64,000 bases of DNA from Streptococcus oralis (GCF_001578705.1 NZ_KQ969037.1:423442-487441), one strand, 5' to 3'; positions 29,185 to 37,868 are shown, counted from the stretch's first letter. Program-made: numbers and translations. The notes: generated by a model not told the origin, from the sequence alone.

Positions 29185-29212
29185 TAAAAATCCCTAGTCG
29201 AATGACCAGGGA
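29185..29212 (-). terminator. Intrinsic terminator of the asd RNA
   Basis: A 9-bp stem, TCCCTGGTC against GACTAGGGA with one G-U pair, then TTTTTAATTTT on the minus strand. Confidence 0.85.
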
Positions 29213-29327
29213 CTAAGAGGCATCTTCATGTGATGAGCAGGTTCACACAACTCATCAAGGTCCGCTCCTGCGTTATGACCTCCTTATGCTCAATAGTAGT
29301 CCGAAGACTACCTATCGACTCATCGCA
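29186..29327 (-). ncRNA. asd RNA motif
   Basis: A roughly 140-nt RNA upstream of asd fits the asd RNA motif described from comparative genomics in lactic acid bacteria and streptococci. I see a strong 5' stem-loop (GTAGTCTTCGGACTAC, UUCG loop), an AAGGAGGTC segment, further pairing and a terminal hairpin. A consensus promoter and its own terminator make it a separate transcript rather than a riboswitch leader. Its function is not known to me. Confidence 0.82.
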
Positions 29328-29333
29328 ACTACT

Positions 29334-29362
29334 ATTCTACTAGATAGAGTTACTTTTGTCAA
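29334..29362 (-). promoter_or_regulatory. Sigma-A promoter of the asd RNA
   Basis: TTGACA (29357-29362) and TAGAAT (29334-29339) on the minus strand with exactly 17 nt between. Confidence 0.82.
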
Positions 29363-29401
29363 CTGTCAAAACTCTTTAGCTTCATTTTCACAGAAGTATA
29401 A

Positions 29402-29427
29402 GAAAAACCTTGGTCTCCCAAGGTTAT
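29402..29427 (-). terminator. Terminator after tRNA-Thr
   Basis: An 8-bp perfect stem AACCTTGG/CCAAGGTT with a GAGA loop and a following T-run on the minus strand. Confidence 0.85.
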
Positions 29428-29440
29428 TTTGTTTCTATCA

Positions 29441-29513
29441 TGCTAATTGCCGGGATTGAACCGGCGACCTCATCCTTACCATGGATGCGCTCTGCCAACT
29501 GAGCTAAATCAGC
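29441..29513 (-). tRNA. tRNA-Thr (anticodon GGT)
   Basis: 73 nt that fold as a complete cloverleaf. The acceptor is GCTGATT with AATTAGC (one G-T pair), the D-arm is GCTC/GAGC, the anticodon stem is CATCC/GGATG with loop ATGGTAA, and the T-arm is GCCGG/CCGGC with TTCAATC. The anticodon GGT reads ACC and ACU. The discriminator is A, and CCA is not encoded. A solitary tRNA gene with its own terminator. Confidence 0.96.
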
Positions 29514-29618
29514 TTACCTAAAAAGTATACTATAGTTCTATGCTCTTGTCAAGCGCTCTCTTTTAATTTTATAGAATGAAAAAAGCTAGATTTAGCAAGA
29601 ATCTAGCTTATAAACTTC

Positions 29619-30128
29619 TTATTTTGTAAGGTCGATTCGCTGTCCCAGTTTATTGATCAAAATCGCACCTACGATAAGTGATGCAAACTCACCAATTCCC
29701 GTAGAGAACCATGTAAAGAAGAATGGAGCCTCTGCAACGATATGGAGTTCAGCTGCAATGGTAATCATTGAAATTGAGAAGAGGATTGAAAAGAAGAAAT
29801 GATCTTTTCGAATCAAACCATTGAACAGATAGTCTTTCTTGTACTTGCTAAATAGCCATACACCTAGACTAAGGAAAACTAGGGTAGATCCCCCACCGAC
29901 AAAGACATCTATTAGACCGAAGCTAAAGAAATTAGCAATCATACATCCAATCGTCACACCGATGATATATTTAGGGTTATAAAATGCCAAGAAATTCATC
30001 ATCTCTGAAATACGGAACTGATAGGCGCCGTAGCTAATGGCATTCAACGGTGGCGTAATGGTCAAAACCACATAGATAGCAGCAACGATAGCAATATCTG
30101 CCATGTCACGAACAGTTAATTTTTTCAT
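29619..30128 (-). CDS. queT: Queuosine-precursor transporter, QueT family
   Basis: A 169-residue membrane protein with five or six hydrophobic helices, of the QueT group that serves as the substrate-binding S component of ECF transporters for queuine precursors. The assignment rests mainly on the preQ1-II riboswitch directly in front. The first residues, MKKLTVRDMADIAIVAAIYV, match the family. The ATG at 30128 follows AAAGGAG, which lies inside the riboswitch. The general ECF module is not in the window. Confidence 0.9.
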   Translation of the reverse strand: MKKLTVRDMADIAIVAAIYVVLTITPPLNAISYGAYQFRISEMMNFLAFYNPKYIIGVTIGCMIANFFSFGLIDVFVGGGSTLVFLSLGVWLFSKYKKDYLFNGLIRKDHFFFSILFSISMITIAAELHIVAEAPFFFTWFSTGIGEFASLIVGAILINKLGQRIDLTK

Positions 30129-30131
30129 GTT

Positions 30132-30189
30132 TTCTCCTTTGGCGGTTTCCCGCGTAAAATATGCTTGGTGAAAGAAGCTAAGCACCAAG
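30132..30189 (-). promoter_or_regulatory. preQ1-II riboswitch
   Basis: The minus strand reads CTTGGTGCTTAGC, TTCTTTCACCAAG, then CATATTTTACGCGG, GAAACCGCCAAAGGAGAA. This is nearly base for base the class II preQ1 riboswitch known from S. pneumoniae, with P2 CTTGGTG/CACCAAG and the small CGCGG/CCGCC hairpin. The ribosome binding site AAAGGAG is inside the fold, so ligand should block translation of queT. The inner hairpin loop is GAAA. Confidence 0.93.
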
Positions 30190-30211
30190 GGTTGATTGAA
30201 TCAACCTTACC

Positions 30212-30220
30212 AGTATAGCA
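30212..30220 (-). promoter_or_regulatory. Extended -10 promoter of queT
   Basis: TGC TATACT on the minus strand with no clear -35. The predicted start near 30205 places the preQ1-II riboswitch at the 5' end of the transcript. Confidence 0.65.
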
Positions 30221-30235
30221 CAATAGCCAGCTTTA

Positions 30236-30244
30236 TGCTATACT
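30236..30244 (+). promoter_or_regulatory. Extended -10 promoter of the gtrA-like gene
   Basis: TGC TATACT, the mirror image of the queT -10 box (30212-30220). The expected start site is about 30251, the A of the ATG, so the mRNA may have no leader. Confidence 0.6.
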
Positions 30245-30250
30245 AAAATC

Positions 30251-30682
30251 ATGAAAAAACTAATAAAAACTTTCTTTGATAACGAAATCCTCTCCTACTT
30301 ATTTTTCGGTGGAGCTACTACTCTAGTATCTATCCTATCACGTTTATTTATCTACCATATCAGTCACCAGGAAATCCTAGCAACCGTACTCGCAAATATC
30401 ATTGGGATTCTCTTTGCTTTTATCACAAATGATACAATCGTCTTTAAACAAGAGAGAAGGAATTGGCCGACTCGCCTGACTAAGTTTTTCTTAGCTCGTC
30501 TCTCTACTCTTGGTCTTGACGTTCTTTTAACTTATATCTTTGTTACATCTTATCCCGATATTATCGGGCAATTTGTCAACGATCAACTAGATCAGGTTAA
30601 TGCCATCGAAACGCTAATTGCGCAGGTTTTGATTATCATTCTTAACTATATTTTTAGTAAAGTATACGTTTTTTATAAATGA
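30251..30682 (+). CDS. GtrA-family membrane protein
   Basis: 143 residues with four predicted membrane helices (about 13-35, 40-60, 80-100, 118-140). SYLFFGGATTLVSIL is the GtrA signature at the N-terminus. GtrA-like proteins are thought to flip or handle polyprenyl-linked sugars for cell-wall decoration. The sole in-frame ATG has no ribosome binding site and sits at the expected transcription start, so leaderless translation is likely. Monocistronic. Confidence 0.88.
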   Translation: MKKLIKTFFDNEILSYLFFGGATTLVSILSRLFIYHISHQEILATVLANIIGILFAFITNDTIVFKQERRNWPTRLTKFFLARLSTLGLDVLLTYIFVTSYPDIIGQFVNDQLDQVNAIETLIAQVLIIILNYIFSKVYVFYK

Positions 30683-30706
30683 AATGGATGTCATTAAGCA
30701 TTAAGG

Positions 30707-30735
30707 TTGCAATATTTAGGTATTTCAGGTACAAT
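30707..30735 (+). promoter_or_regulatory. Sigma-A promoter of mscL
   Basis: TTGCAA (30707-30712), 17 nt, TACAAT (30730-30735). Confidence 0.7.
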
Positions 30736-30760
30736 TAAGATTAGTTTTTGAAAGGAATTT

Positions 30761-31147
30761 ATGAAAATGTTAAAGGATCTTAAAGAATTTTTGCTTCGTG
30801 GTAATGTCGTTGACCTCGCTGTCGGTGTGATCATCGCCTCTGCTTTTGGTGCTATCGTAACTTCACTCGTTAACGATATCATCACCCCACTTATCTTGAA
30901 CCCAGCTTTGAAAGCGGCGAACGTTGAACGCATCGCTGAACTTTCATGGAATGGTGTTGGTTACGGTAGCTTCTTGAGTGCTGTTATCAACTTCTTAGTG
31001 ATTGGTACTGTTCTTTTCTTCGTTATCAAAGCTGTTGAAAAAGCTCAAAACCTTACTAAGAAAGAAGAGCCAGCTGAAGATACACCTGCTGCTCCAACTG
31101 AACTTGAAGTCCTTCAAGAAATCAAAGCACTTCTTGAGAAGAAATAA
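30761..31147 (+). CDS. mscL: Large-conductance mechanosensitive channel
   Basis: A pentameric membrane valve that opens on sudden hypo-osmotic stress. 128 residues: an amphipathic N-terminus with MLKDLKEFLLRGNVVDLAVG, TM1 with AVGVIIASAFGAIVTSLVND, a short loop, TM2 (about 70-92) and a charged C-terminal bundle. Starts at ATG behind AAAGGAA. A shared terminator separates it from hemH. Confidence 0.96.
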   Translation: MKMLKDLKEFLLRGNVVDLAVGVIIASAFGAIVTSLVNDIITPLILNPALKAANVERIAELSWNGVGYGSFLSAVINFLVIGTVLFFVIKAVEKAQNLTKKEEPAEDTPAAPTELEVLQEIKALLEKK

Positions 31148-31153
31148 GACAAT

Positions 31154-31185
31154 AAAAGGATCTAGCTTCATGCTAAATCCTTTTT
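31154..31185. terminator. Bidirectional terminator between mscL and hemH
   Basis: AAAGGAT and AGC pair with GCT and ATCCTTT across a short loop, with U-runs on both strands. Confidence 0.8.
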
Positions 31186-31187
31186 CT

Positions 31188-32282
31188 TTACTCTTTCGGC
31201 AATTTACCAGCCTTTTCGAGCATTTTCTTAATCAAGTAAGGCATCTTCACATTTTCACGACCTTTTTTCTCAATCAGTTTCTTCACAAATTCTGGCATCT
31301 GGAGGTCGTCTGTCTCCTCCATAATATCCTTAGTGGTGGCTGACGGAGCTAGCTCGTCAAAGGTTTCTTCTTCTGGGAGAAATTCCTTAAATTCTTTTTG
31401 TTCATTGGCTCTTACAGTATCAACTAAAGCGTCAATTAATCGAGAATCTGTGTTTGGCATAGGTGGTCGATGATAGGTTATACCTAATTCTCGACATAAT
31501 TCATAACATTCTACATCGTTATCAAAAAGAACTTCAATATGCTCACTGATAAAGCTAATTGGTACAAAAATATAATGCTCTGGATGTTGTTTCTGTTCTC
31601 GCAAATATTCTAAGACATCTGGCTTAATCCAAGGGATTCCAATATCACTCTCGCTCTGCCAAGTATTGGTATACTGATCTGCTGTTAGACTGAGTTGCTC
31701 TGCTATCAACTTGCTATTATCAAAAATCTGGTCGATATAAGGATCTCCAAAGTCCAAGGCAAAAATTGGAACACTATGGGCTGAGAAAATTACCTTAAAA
31801 GACTCTTCTCCCACATCGTTCCGTAAAATTTTGCTAATCTCATCTGTCCAGAAGTCCAACAAAGACTGTTGCTGATACCAATCCTTAATGACTAAAAATT
31901 GTATTTGCTGGCTCTCCAGAAACTTTTCATACCCCATAACCGAGTAGAAGGAATAATGTGGTTCTAAAATCAAACAAATACACTCTTCAACACCATCAGC
32001 CTCCATCTGCTTGATCACATCAGGAATAAAGGGCCGAGAAAATTTGTTGGCAAAGTAGATGCCATACTCTTCTCCTAAACGTTCCTTGACTAAATTGACC
32101 TCCTCACGTGTAATCCTCTGCAGGGGCGTACCACCTATACGAACATAATTGTCATAAAGAGTCTGAATCTCGTGATCCTTGGGTCTGATTCCACGACGAA
32201 TATTGGTAAAAAAATCCGCCACACTCTCAAAGGTAATCTCTTCTGGCGAACCGAATGTCATCATTAAAATTGCTTTTTTCAT
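31188..32282 (-). CDS. hemH: Ferrochelatase-family protein
   Basis: A 364-residue HemH-type ferrochelatase, normally inserting iron into a porphyrin. Key motifs are FGSPE at the start, GGTPL (about 52), the metal-binding His in IFSAHSVP (about 170) and the catalytic Glu in [14 protein letters not shown] (about 245). Streptococci lack a haem pathway as far as I know, so the substrate is uncertain. A C-terminal tail (about 300-364) carries two related units, [13 protein letters not shown] and [13 protein letters not shown]. Starts at ATG behind AAGGA; divergent from pepT. Confidence 0.88.
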   Translation of the reverse strand: MKKAILMMTFGSPEEITFESVADFFTNIRRGIRPKDHEIQTLYDNYVRIGGTPLQRITREEVNLVKERLGEEYGIYFANKFSRPFIPDVIKQMEADGVEECICLILEPHYSFYSVMGYEKFLESQQIQFLVIKDWYQQQSLLDFWTDEISKILRNDVGEESFKVIFSAHSVPIFALDFGDPYIDQIFDNSKLIAEQLSLTADQYTNTWQSESDIGIPWIKPDVLEYLREQKQHPEHYIFVPISFISEHIEVLFDNDVECYELCRELGITYHRPPMPNTDSRLIDALVDTVRANEQKEFKEFLPEEETFDELAPSATTKDIMEETDDLQMPEFVKKLIEKKGRENVKMPYLIKKMLEKAGKLPKE

Positions 32283-32434
32283 TGATATGTCCTTGTGATG
32301 TTTTTTTCAATTACCATTCTACCATGAAATATATAATAAATAAACGCTTTCATTCATTTTATTTTTATTTACTTCTCTTTGTCTTTCTCTCCATTCTATG
32401 ATACAATGAAAAAAATGATATTAAAGGAGTTTTT

Positions 32435-33658
32435 ATGACTTATCCCAACCTTTTAGAACGGTTTTTGACCTACGTTAAGGTCAATACGCGTTCTGATGAA
32501 CACTCGACTACTACTCCAAGTACGCAAAGCCAGGTAGATTTTGCGACCAATGTTCTTATTCCTGAAATGAAACGTGTCGGTCTGCAAAATGTTTACTACC
32601 TCCCGAATGGTTTCGCCATTGGTACCTTACCAGCTAATGATCCCAGCCTGACACGTAAGATTGGCTTCATCTCCCACATGGACACAGCTGATTTTAATGC
32701 TGAGGGTGTTAATCCACAGGTGATTGAAAACTACGACGGTAGAGTTATCGCCTTAGGCGATTCTGGCTTTAAACTAGATCCAACTGATTTCAAGAGTCTT
32801 GAGAAATATCCAGGACAAACGCTTATCACAACAGATGGTACGACCTTGCTAGGTGCTGATGACAAGTCTGGGATTGCTGAGATTATGACTGCCATCGAAT
32901 ACCTGACTGCTCACCCTGAAATCAAACACTGTGAAATCCGTGTCGGTTTTGGCCCAGATGAAGAAATCGGTGTTGGAGCTAACAAGTTTGATGCAGAAGA
33001 CTTTGACGTTGACTTTGCCTATACTGTTGATGGTGGTCCGCTAGGGGAGCTTCAATACGAGACTTTCTCAGCAGCTGCTGCTGAGCTTCATTTCCAAGGG
33101 CGCAATGTTCACCCTGGTACTGCCAAAGGTCAAATGGTCAATGCTCTTCAGTTAGCAATTGATTTTCATAATCAACTTCCAGAGAGTGACCGACCTGAAC
33201 TGACAGATGGCTACCAAGGTTTCTATCATCTTATGGATGTGTCAGGTAGTGTTGAGGAGGCGCGTGCAAGCTACATCATTCGCGATTTTGAAAAGGATGC
33301 CTTTGAAGCGCGTAAGGAAGCTATGCAAGCCATTGCTGACAAGATGAATCAAGAGCTTGGGAATGATCGAGTGACCTTGACTCTGACAGACCAGTACTAC
33401 AATATGAAAGAAGTCATCGAGAAAGACATGACACCCGTTACCATTGCTAAAGCTGTTATGGAAGATCTAGGGATCACGCCTATTATCGAACCAATTCGTG
33501 GTGGAACAGATGGATCTAAGATTTCCTTTATGGGAATTCCAACTCCAAATATCTTTGCTGGCGGCGAAAATATGCATGGCCGTTTTGAATACGTCAGCCT
33601 TCAGACTATGGAGCGTGCGGTGGATACCATCATTGGCATTGTATCTTATAAAGACTAA
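32435..33658 (+). CDS. pepT: Peptidase T (tripeptide aminopeptidase)
   Basis: A cytoplasmic dinuclear-zinc M20 peptidase that removes the N-terminal residue of tripeptides. 407 residues with [12 protein letters not shown] (His-x-Asp, about 78), [13 protein letters not shown] (about 140), [12 protein letters not shown] (Glu pair, about 173) and [12 protein letters not shown] (about 196). The start follows AAAGGAG. Promoter TTGTCT, 17 nt, TACAAT with TG upstream. Its terminator is shared with the convergent pht gene. Confidence 0.96.
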   Translation: MTYPNLLERFLTYVKVNTRSDEHSTTTPSTQSQVDFATNVLIPEMKRVGLQNVYYLPNGFAIGTLPANDPSLTRKIGFISHMDTADFNAEGVNPQVIENYDGRVIALGDSGFKLDPTDFKSLEKYPGQTLITTDGTTLLGADDKSGIAEIMTAIEYLTAHPEIKHCEIRVGFGPDEEIGVGANKFDAEDFDVDFAYTVDGGPLGELQYETFSAAAAELHFQGRNVHPGTAKGQMVNALQLAIDFHNQLPESDRPELTDGYQGFYHLMDVSGSVEEARASYIIRDFEKDAFEARKEAMQAIADKMNQELGNDRVTLTLTDQYYNMKEVIEKDMTPVTIAKAVMEDLGITPIIEPIRGGTDGSKISFMGIPTPNIFAGGENMHGRFEYVSLQTMERAVDTIIGIVSYKD

Positions 33659-33662
33659 AAAA

Positions 33663-33695
33663 GACGAGGTAGCTCAGCTACTTCGCCTTTCTTTT
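33663..33695. terminator. Terminator between pepT and pht
   Basis: A 9-bp stem (33665-33673 with 33677-33685, one G-T pair) with a TCA loop, followed by CTTTCTTTTT on the plus strand. Confidence 0.8.
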
Positions 33696-33703
33696 TATTC
33701 GTT

Positions 33704-36700
33704 TTATTGAGCACTTGGCTCAGACTCACTTTGCGCTTGCTTTTCTGTTGGTTGAGAAGGAGCTGTTTCACTGTCTTTCTCAGACTTAGATTGGCTATCA
33801 GTTTCACTTGCTTTTGAACGGAGTTCTTGGTTCAAGCTAATAATCTCTTTAGCTAGAGTGAGGAGACCTTCTTTATCACTGCTTTTGGCTGCAAGTTGAT
33901 CAAATAGGGCATCAACACGTTCAAAGTCAGCGTCGGTTCCTTTGTTATCCTCTAAGTACTTGTGAAGAGAGAGCAAAACATTATAGAGTTTTTGGTAGAT
34001 GATCACCGTTTGTGGATCTTGTTCTGCTTCTTTTTCCTCTCGTTGGATAGTCGCTGCAATACGATTTAAAAGATCCTCAAGTTGTGTTTTAGCTTCGTCA
34101 AGATCTGCATTTTCCTTTTCAGTAGCCGCTTTGATATTAGCTGCTTCTTCAGCTAGAGATTGTTTGACACCATCTTCTTTGACACGCGCTAGGAGTTGGG
34201 CAGCTTTTGTTAGAAGAGCATCCACTTCTTCCTTCTTAACATGGCTAACCCGCTCTTCTGGCATAAAATCACCGTAGAGTTCTTTTAGGAATTCATAGAT
34301 GGCTGTCTTAGCAGTTTGACTATCTACTTTTTTCGTATCTAGAATAGTCTTACCAGCTTTTGTAGAAACGGGTTCTTCTTTGAGAGCTTCTTCTACTTCT
34401 AGCTTAGTTTGGTAAATAGTTGGGAATAACTTGTTCAAGTCGGTAGCTTTGAGGAAAGATTGTGACTGGTAAAGTTCCCATGTCAACTTGGCAACACGGT
34501 TCCGAAGTTCTTCTCTCAAACGACCATCAGATACATGTTCATAGAAATACTTGATGTACTCTACTGTTGTAACCCCTGTCCGATCTCGGAAATCTTGCAA
34601 GGCCTGAAGTTTTGCTTCAATGGCAGCCAACTCTGTCTCATCTTGTGCTAGTTTTGCTTCCTGCAAATGTATCAAAAGATCCTTCTTAGGCAAGCCATAA
34701 GTATCTGTATCCAGTGTATTGATCTTATCTACAAGGGCTTGGTACTTCTTATCTAAAGGTGAAGTTTCAACTGGTGCCACACTTTGATCCACATGGATAT
34801 ACTGTTTATCAAAGAGATCCAAGGCTGCTAGATATCCAGCAGTTGAGTTTGTTGCCAGTTTTTTCATATTTTCGGTGAACTGCCCCAAAGCAAGTTCAAC
34901 ACGTCTCTGCATGATTGGCTGGTCTTTGTAGAGACTTCTGCTATCTGCTAAAAGTTGATCCACCTTAGATAGAACAGTTTGTTCATCAAAAGCTCCAGGT
35001 TGATAGGTCGATTGTAGGGCCGGAATCTTATTTTTCAAAGCTACTTCATAGCCCTTAGTTTGAACCTTGATGTAGTGATTGTGGTCTCCGTGAGGAATCA
35101 CAAAACTACCACTTTCTACCTGTAAACTATAAGGAGATACCCCATCACGTAGGGCAGTCGTATACAGTTCATTTAGGAAATCAAGTTCTGGATTTCCAGT
35201 TTGGAGAGGAATACGAACATGTTCTTTTCGAACAGCATAGGGATGGATATGGGTTGGATCATAGGCTTGATCCGGATTTCCAAAGACAAAGAATCCATTT
35301 GAAATGCGAATTGCTTCGAGCGGTACTCCGTAGGTCTGTGAGATATACTTGATTTTTTCTTCATCGCTCGCATCTCTCGAGAAACTTTCCACAGTCTTTG
35401 CAAGTGGTTGAACGTGCTGCGGCTGATGATTTTCTTTCAAGTGATCTTGGGCAGCTTTGATTTGGGCTGCAGTCAAGTCCTTCTTAAAGAAATAATGAGC
35501 GTGATCTCCATGAGAAACTACAAAACCTTGCTCATCCTCACTAATGACGCGGTCAGCTGCAAAACCATGATCATGTTCTTCACTGTGATGGTGGTCATGC
35601 TCCTCTCCATCATGGTCATGATCTTCATGGTTGGTATCCTGACTTCTATGATCACCGTCTTTGGCATGACGATGATCTGGTTGAGTTGGATGCTCTGCTG
35701 GTTTACTTGGATTTTCCAAAGGTGTTGGCTTCCCACTGTCGCTAGATAAAGGAATCATACGCGCAATCTTTTCTTCCAAGGCAGAAAGTTTTGTATATGG
35801 GATGAAATGATAGTGATTTCCGTGCGGAATCGCCACACCACTCGGTGTTCTACTTGAAATCTTAGCAGGGTCAAAAATCAAGCCATCTGATTCTGCATAA
35901 CGTTGATTACTTGGAAGTGCATAGAGCTGTTTTAATAAATTCTGAAGGTTCTCTTCTGGATTGCTTGGTGTTTCAGTTTGTTGACTAGGATTAGTGGTTT
36001 GACTGGTTCCATTTTGACTTGGACGATAGTCAGTCACACTTGGCTGTTTTCTAGTTCCAGAGAGGTAGGCTTGGGCGGCAGCCAATTCGCTAGCAGACAA
36101 GGAGCTCTTCGGAATATAGTGGTAATGTCCACCATGAGGGACGATATAAGCATCACCAGTATCCTCGATAATATCAGACGGATTAAAGATGTACCCATCA
36201 TCGGTTGTATAGCGACCTTGAGATTGAGCAAGCGCCACTGCACTGTTAGAAGTTGGTGCATCATGAGTATGACCTTGTTTTTGGCGCTCAATTTCGTCCT
36301 TCGTACGAATATTATCAGCATGAGCCGCATCTTTAAGGTAGACATAATACTTACCATCCACCTTGATAATATAACCACCTTTGATTTCATTGACAATATC
36401 AGCATCTTTCAGTTGATAATTGGCATCTTTCATCAAAAGTTCTTCGCTGAAAATCGCGTCAAAAGGAACTTTACCATTGTAATAATGGAAATGATCACCA
36501 TGTGAAGTCACATAGCCTTGATCGGTGATTTTCACAACAATTTGTTCAGCCTGAATGTCTTCTTTTTTGCTAACTTGATCTGGTGTTTGGGTCGCTGTTT
36601 TTTGAGAATCTTGTTTCCCATCGACATAAGACACACGATTTGTATTTTTGTTTCCTTCTACCTGATGTTGGTTTAATGCATAGATACAAAGACTTAAGGA

Positions 36701-36742
36701 AAGGACTAGAGCCGATCCTGCCGCAAGGTATTTCTTCTTCAT
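33704..36742 (-). CDS. phtD: Histidine triad surface protein, PhtD-like
   Basis: A 1,012-residue zinc-binding surface protein. A signal-like N-terminus is followed by five HxxHxH triads: HGDHFHYY, HGGHYHYI, HGNHYHFI, HGDHAHYF and HGDHNHYI. A His/Asp-rich linker of about 40 residues (near 345-395) lies between the third and fourth triads. The C-terminal half is Lys/Glu-rich coiled coil and ends in a Ser/Gln/Glu tail. The start at 36742 best fits GAGGAG; ATGs at 36748 and 36751 are too close to it. It follows adcAII by 13 nt, as PhtD does in pneumococcus, and shares its AdcR-controlled promoter. Confidence 0.93.
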   Translation of the reverse strand: MKKKYLAAGSALVLSLSLCIYALNQHQVEGNKNTNRVSYVDGKQDSQKTATQTPDQVSKKEDIQAEQIVVKITDQGYVTSHGDHFHYYNGKVPFDAIFSEELLMKDANYQLKDADIVNEIKGGYIIKVDGKYYVYLKDAAHADNIRTKDEIERQKQGHTHDAPTSNSAVALAQSQGRYTTDDGYIFNPSDIIEDTGDAYIVPHGGHYHYIPKSSLSASELAAAQAYLSGTRKQPSVTDYRPSQNGTSQTTNPSQQTETPSNPEENLQNLLKQLYALPSNQRYAESDGLIFDPAKISSRTPSGVAIPHGNHYHFIPYTKLSALEEKIARMIPLSSDSGKPTPLENPSKPAEHPTQPDHRHAKDGDHRSQDTNHEDHDHDGEEHDHHHSEEHDHGFAADRVISEDEQGFVVSHGDHAHYFFKKDLTAAQIKAAQDHLKENHQPQHVQPLAKTVESFSRDASDEEKIKYISQTYGVPLEAIRISNGFFVFGNPDQAYDPTHIHPYAVRKEHVRIPLQTGNPELDFLNELYTTALRDGVSPYSLQVESGSFVIPHGDHNHYIKVQTKGYEVALKNKIPALQSTYQPGAFDEQTVLSKVDQLLADSRSLYKDQPIMQRRVELALGQFTENMKKLATNSTAGYLAALDLFDKQYIHVDQSVAPVETSPLDKKYQALVDKINTLDTDTYGLPKKDLLIHLQEAKLAQDETELAAIEAKLQALQDFRDRTGVTTVEYIKYFYEHVSDGRLREELRNRVAKLTWELYQSQSFLKATDLNKLFPTIYQTKLEVEEALKEEPVSTKAGKTILDTKKVDSQTAKTAIYEFLKELYGDFMPEERVSHVKKEEVDALLTKAAQLLARVKEDGVKQSLAEEAANIKAATEKENADLDEAKTQLEDLLNRIAATIQREEKEAEQDPQTVIIYQKLYNVLLSLHKYLEDNKGTDADFERVDALFDQLAAKSSDKEGLLTLAKEIISLNQELRSKASETDSQSKSEKDSETAPSQPTEKQAQSESEPSAQ

Positions 36743-36755
36743 TTTCATCATCTCC

Positions 36756-37673
36756 TCATTTTAATTCTTCTGCAAGAACATTCATATTTTCTTCAAGGTT
36801 TTCTAAGTAAGTTTTGTCATTTTCAGGATCTGCTTCCAAAGGATTCAGTGTCTTTAGGCTAACTCCTGTTGATTTGACCAAGGTTTCAGCGACTTTAGAA
36901 GAAGCATTGCTCTCAGTAAAGATAGTTTTAACCTTATAGGTCTTAACGAATTCTTGAATTTCTGTTAGTTGTCTCGGACTTGGTTCTTGTTCAGGAGAAA
37001 TCCCTGCTATACCAAGTTGTTTCAATCCAAACCGTTTAGCGAGATAAGAAAAAGCTGTGTGTTGTGTAACAAAAGTCTTTTGGCTCGCTTTTTCAAAAAT
37101 AGGCTGGTACTTCTTAGTCAATTCTTGGGCTTTAGTAATAAAGTTTTTAGCATTCTTTTGATACGTTTCCTTATTGGTACTATCAAGTTCCGAAAGTTTG
37201 TCTGCAATAATCTGCGCCTCTTCACCTGCTTTTTCTGGATCTAACCAAGTGTGAGGGTCGTAGAGTGTTTTTTCATCAATACCGTCACCAGCTTCAACAT
37301 CTTCCAAACCTGGTACACGCTCCAAAGTCATTCCTTCAGAAGCTTCTAAAACCTTAACTTTTGAATTTTTCAAGTTAGGATCTAGACTTCCCGCCCAAGA
37401 CTCCAGTGTATGCGAGTGGTAGACAAAGACATCCGCATCATAAATGGCAGCAATGTCATTTGCTGACGGTTCAAAGGAGTGAATCCCACTACTTGACTGA
37501 ATCATCCGAACGTCATTCAAGTCCCCCGATACCTCTTTGACCATGGCATAGATCGGGTAAAAACTTGTTACAATCTTCATTCCTTTTGCTTCTTGTTTTT
37601 CTTTTTGACTACATGCTCCTAAGACAAGAATCAACAGACTGGCCATTAATAATAGAAATGTTCTTTTTTTCAT
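36756..37673 (-). CDS. adcAII: Zinc-binding lipoprotein AdcAII
   Basis: A cluster 9 ABC-transporter solute-binding protein for zinc. About 305 residues with a signal and lipobox VLGAC (Cys near 21). The zinc ligands are the His in SGIHSFEPSA (about 65), YHSHTLESW, TQHTAFSYL (about 205) and an acidic residue near 280. It lacks the His-rich loop and the C-terminal ZinT domain of AdcA, which identifies AdcAII. The second of two tandem ATGs is chosen, behind AAGGAG. Partner of Pht proteins in zinc capture; three tandem AdcR-like sites lie upstream. Confidence 0.94.
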   Translation of the reverse strand: MKKRTFLLLMASLLILVLGACSQKEKQEAKGMKIVTSFYPIYAMVKEVSGDLNDVRMIQSSSGIHSFEPSANDIAAIYDADVFVYHSHTLESWAGSLDPNLKNSKVKVLEASEGMTLERVPGLEDVEAGDGIDEKTLYDPHTWLDPEKAGEEAQIIADKLSELDSTNKETYQKNAKNFITKAQELTKKYQPIFEKASQKTFVTQHTAFSYLAKRFGLKQLGIAGISPEQEPSPRQLTEIQEFVKTYKVKTIFTESNASSKVAETLVKSTGVSLKTLNPLEADPENDKTYLENLEENMNVLAEELK

Positions 37674-37682
37674 CATTACTCC

Positions 37683-37717
37683 TTAACTAGTATTTAACCA
37701 TTTAATTAACTAGTAAA
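37683..37717 (-). promoter_or_regulatory. adcR box: Three tandem AdcR-like operators before adcAII
   Basis: TTAACTAGTATT (37683-37694), TTAACCATTTAA (37694-37705) and TTAACTAGTAAA (37706-37717) are back-to-back near-matches to the AdcR consensus TTAACYRGTTAA, at 10-11 of 12 bases. They lie between the -10 and the ribosome binding site. Confidence 0.78.
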
Positions 37718-37718
37718 T

Positions 37719-37747
37719 AGTTTATCTTTATTTACACTATATGTCAA
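37719..37747 (-). promoter_or_regulatory. Sigma-A promoter of adcAII-phtD
   Basis: TTGACA (37742-37747) and TAAACT (37719-37724) separated by 17 nt on the minus strand. The operators begin 2 nt downstream of the -10. Confidence 0.8.
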
Positions 37748-37768
37748 GATATTTTACATATTTTCATG

Positions 37769-37808
37769 AAAAAAATGAGAACTAGAACTTACATTCTGTT
37801 CTCATTTT
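37769..37808 (-). terminator. Terminator downstream of the second pht gene
   Basis: On the minus strand GAAAATGAGAAC pairs with GTTCTCATTTTTTTC across a 15-nt loop, giving a stem plus a U-run. A second inverted repeat at 37819-37857 (TTTTCTAG/CTAGAAAA) lies between it and the stop. Confidence 0.75.
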
Positions 37809-37868
37809 CGATTTTAACTTTTCTAGTTCTCCTATCCTGTTTTTAGGAGCTAGAAAATGCTACTACCT

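Noticed and set aside
35978-36505. 175-codon open frame opposite phtD
   Set aside because: Antisense shadow of repetitive pht codons; hydrophobic low-complexity product without a site.
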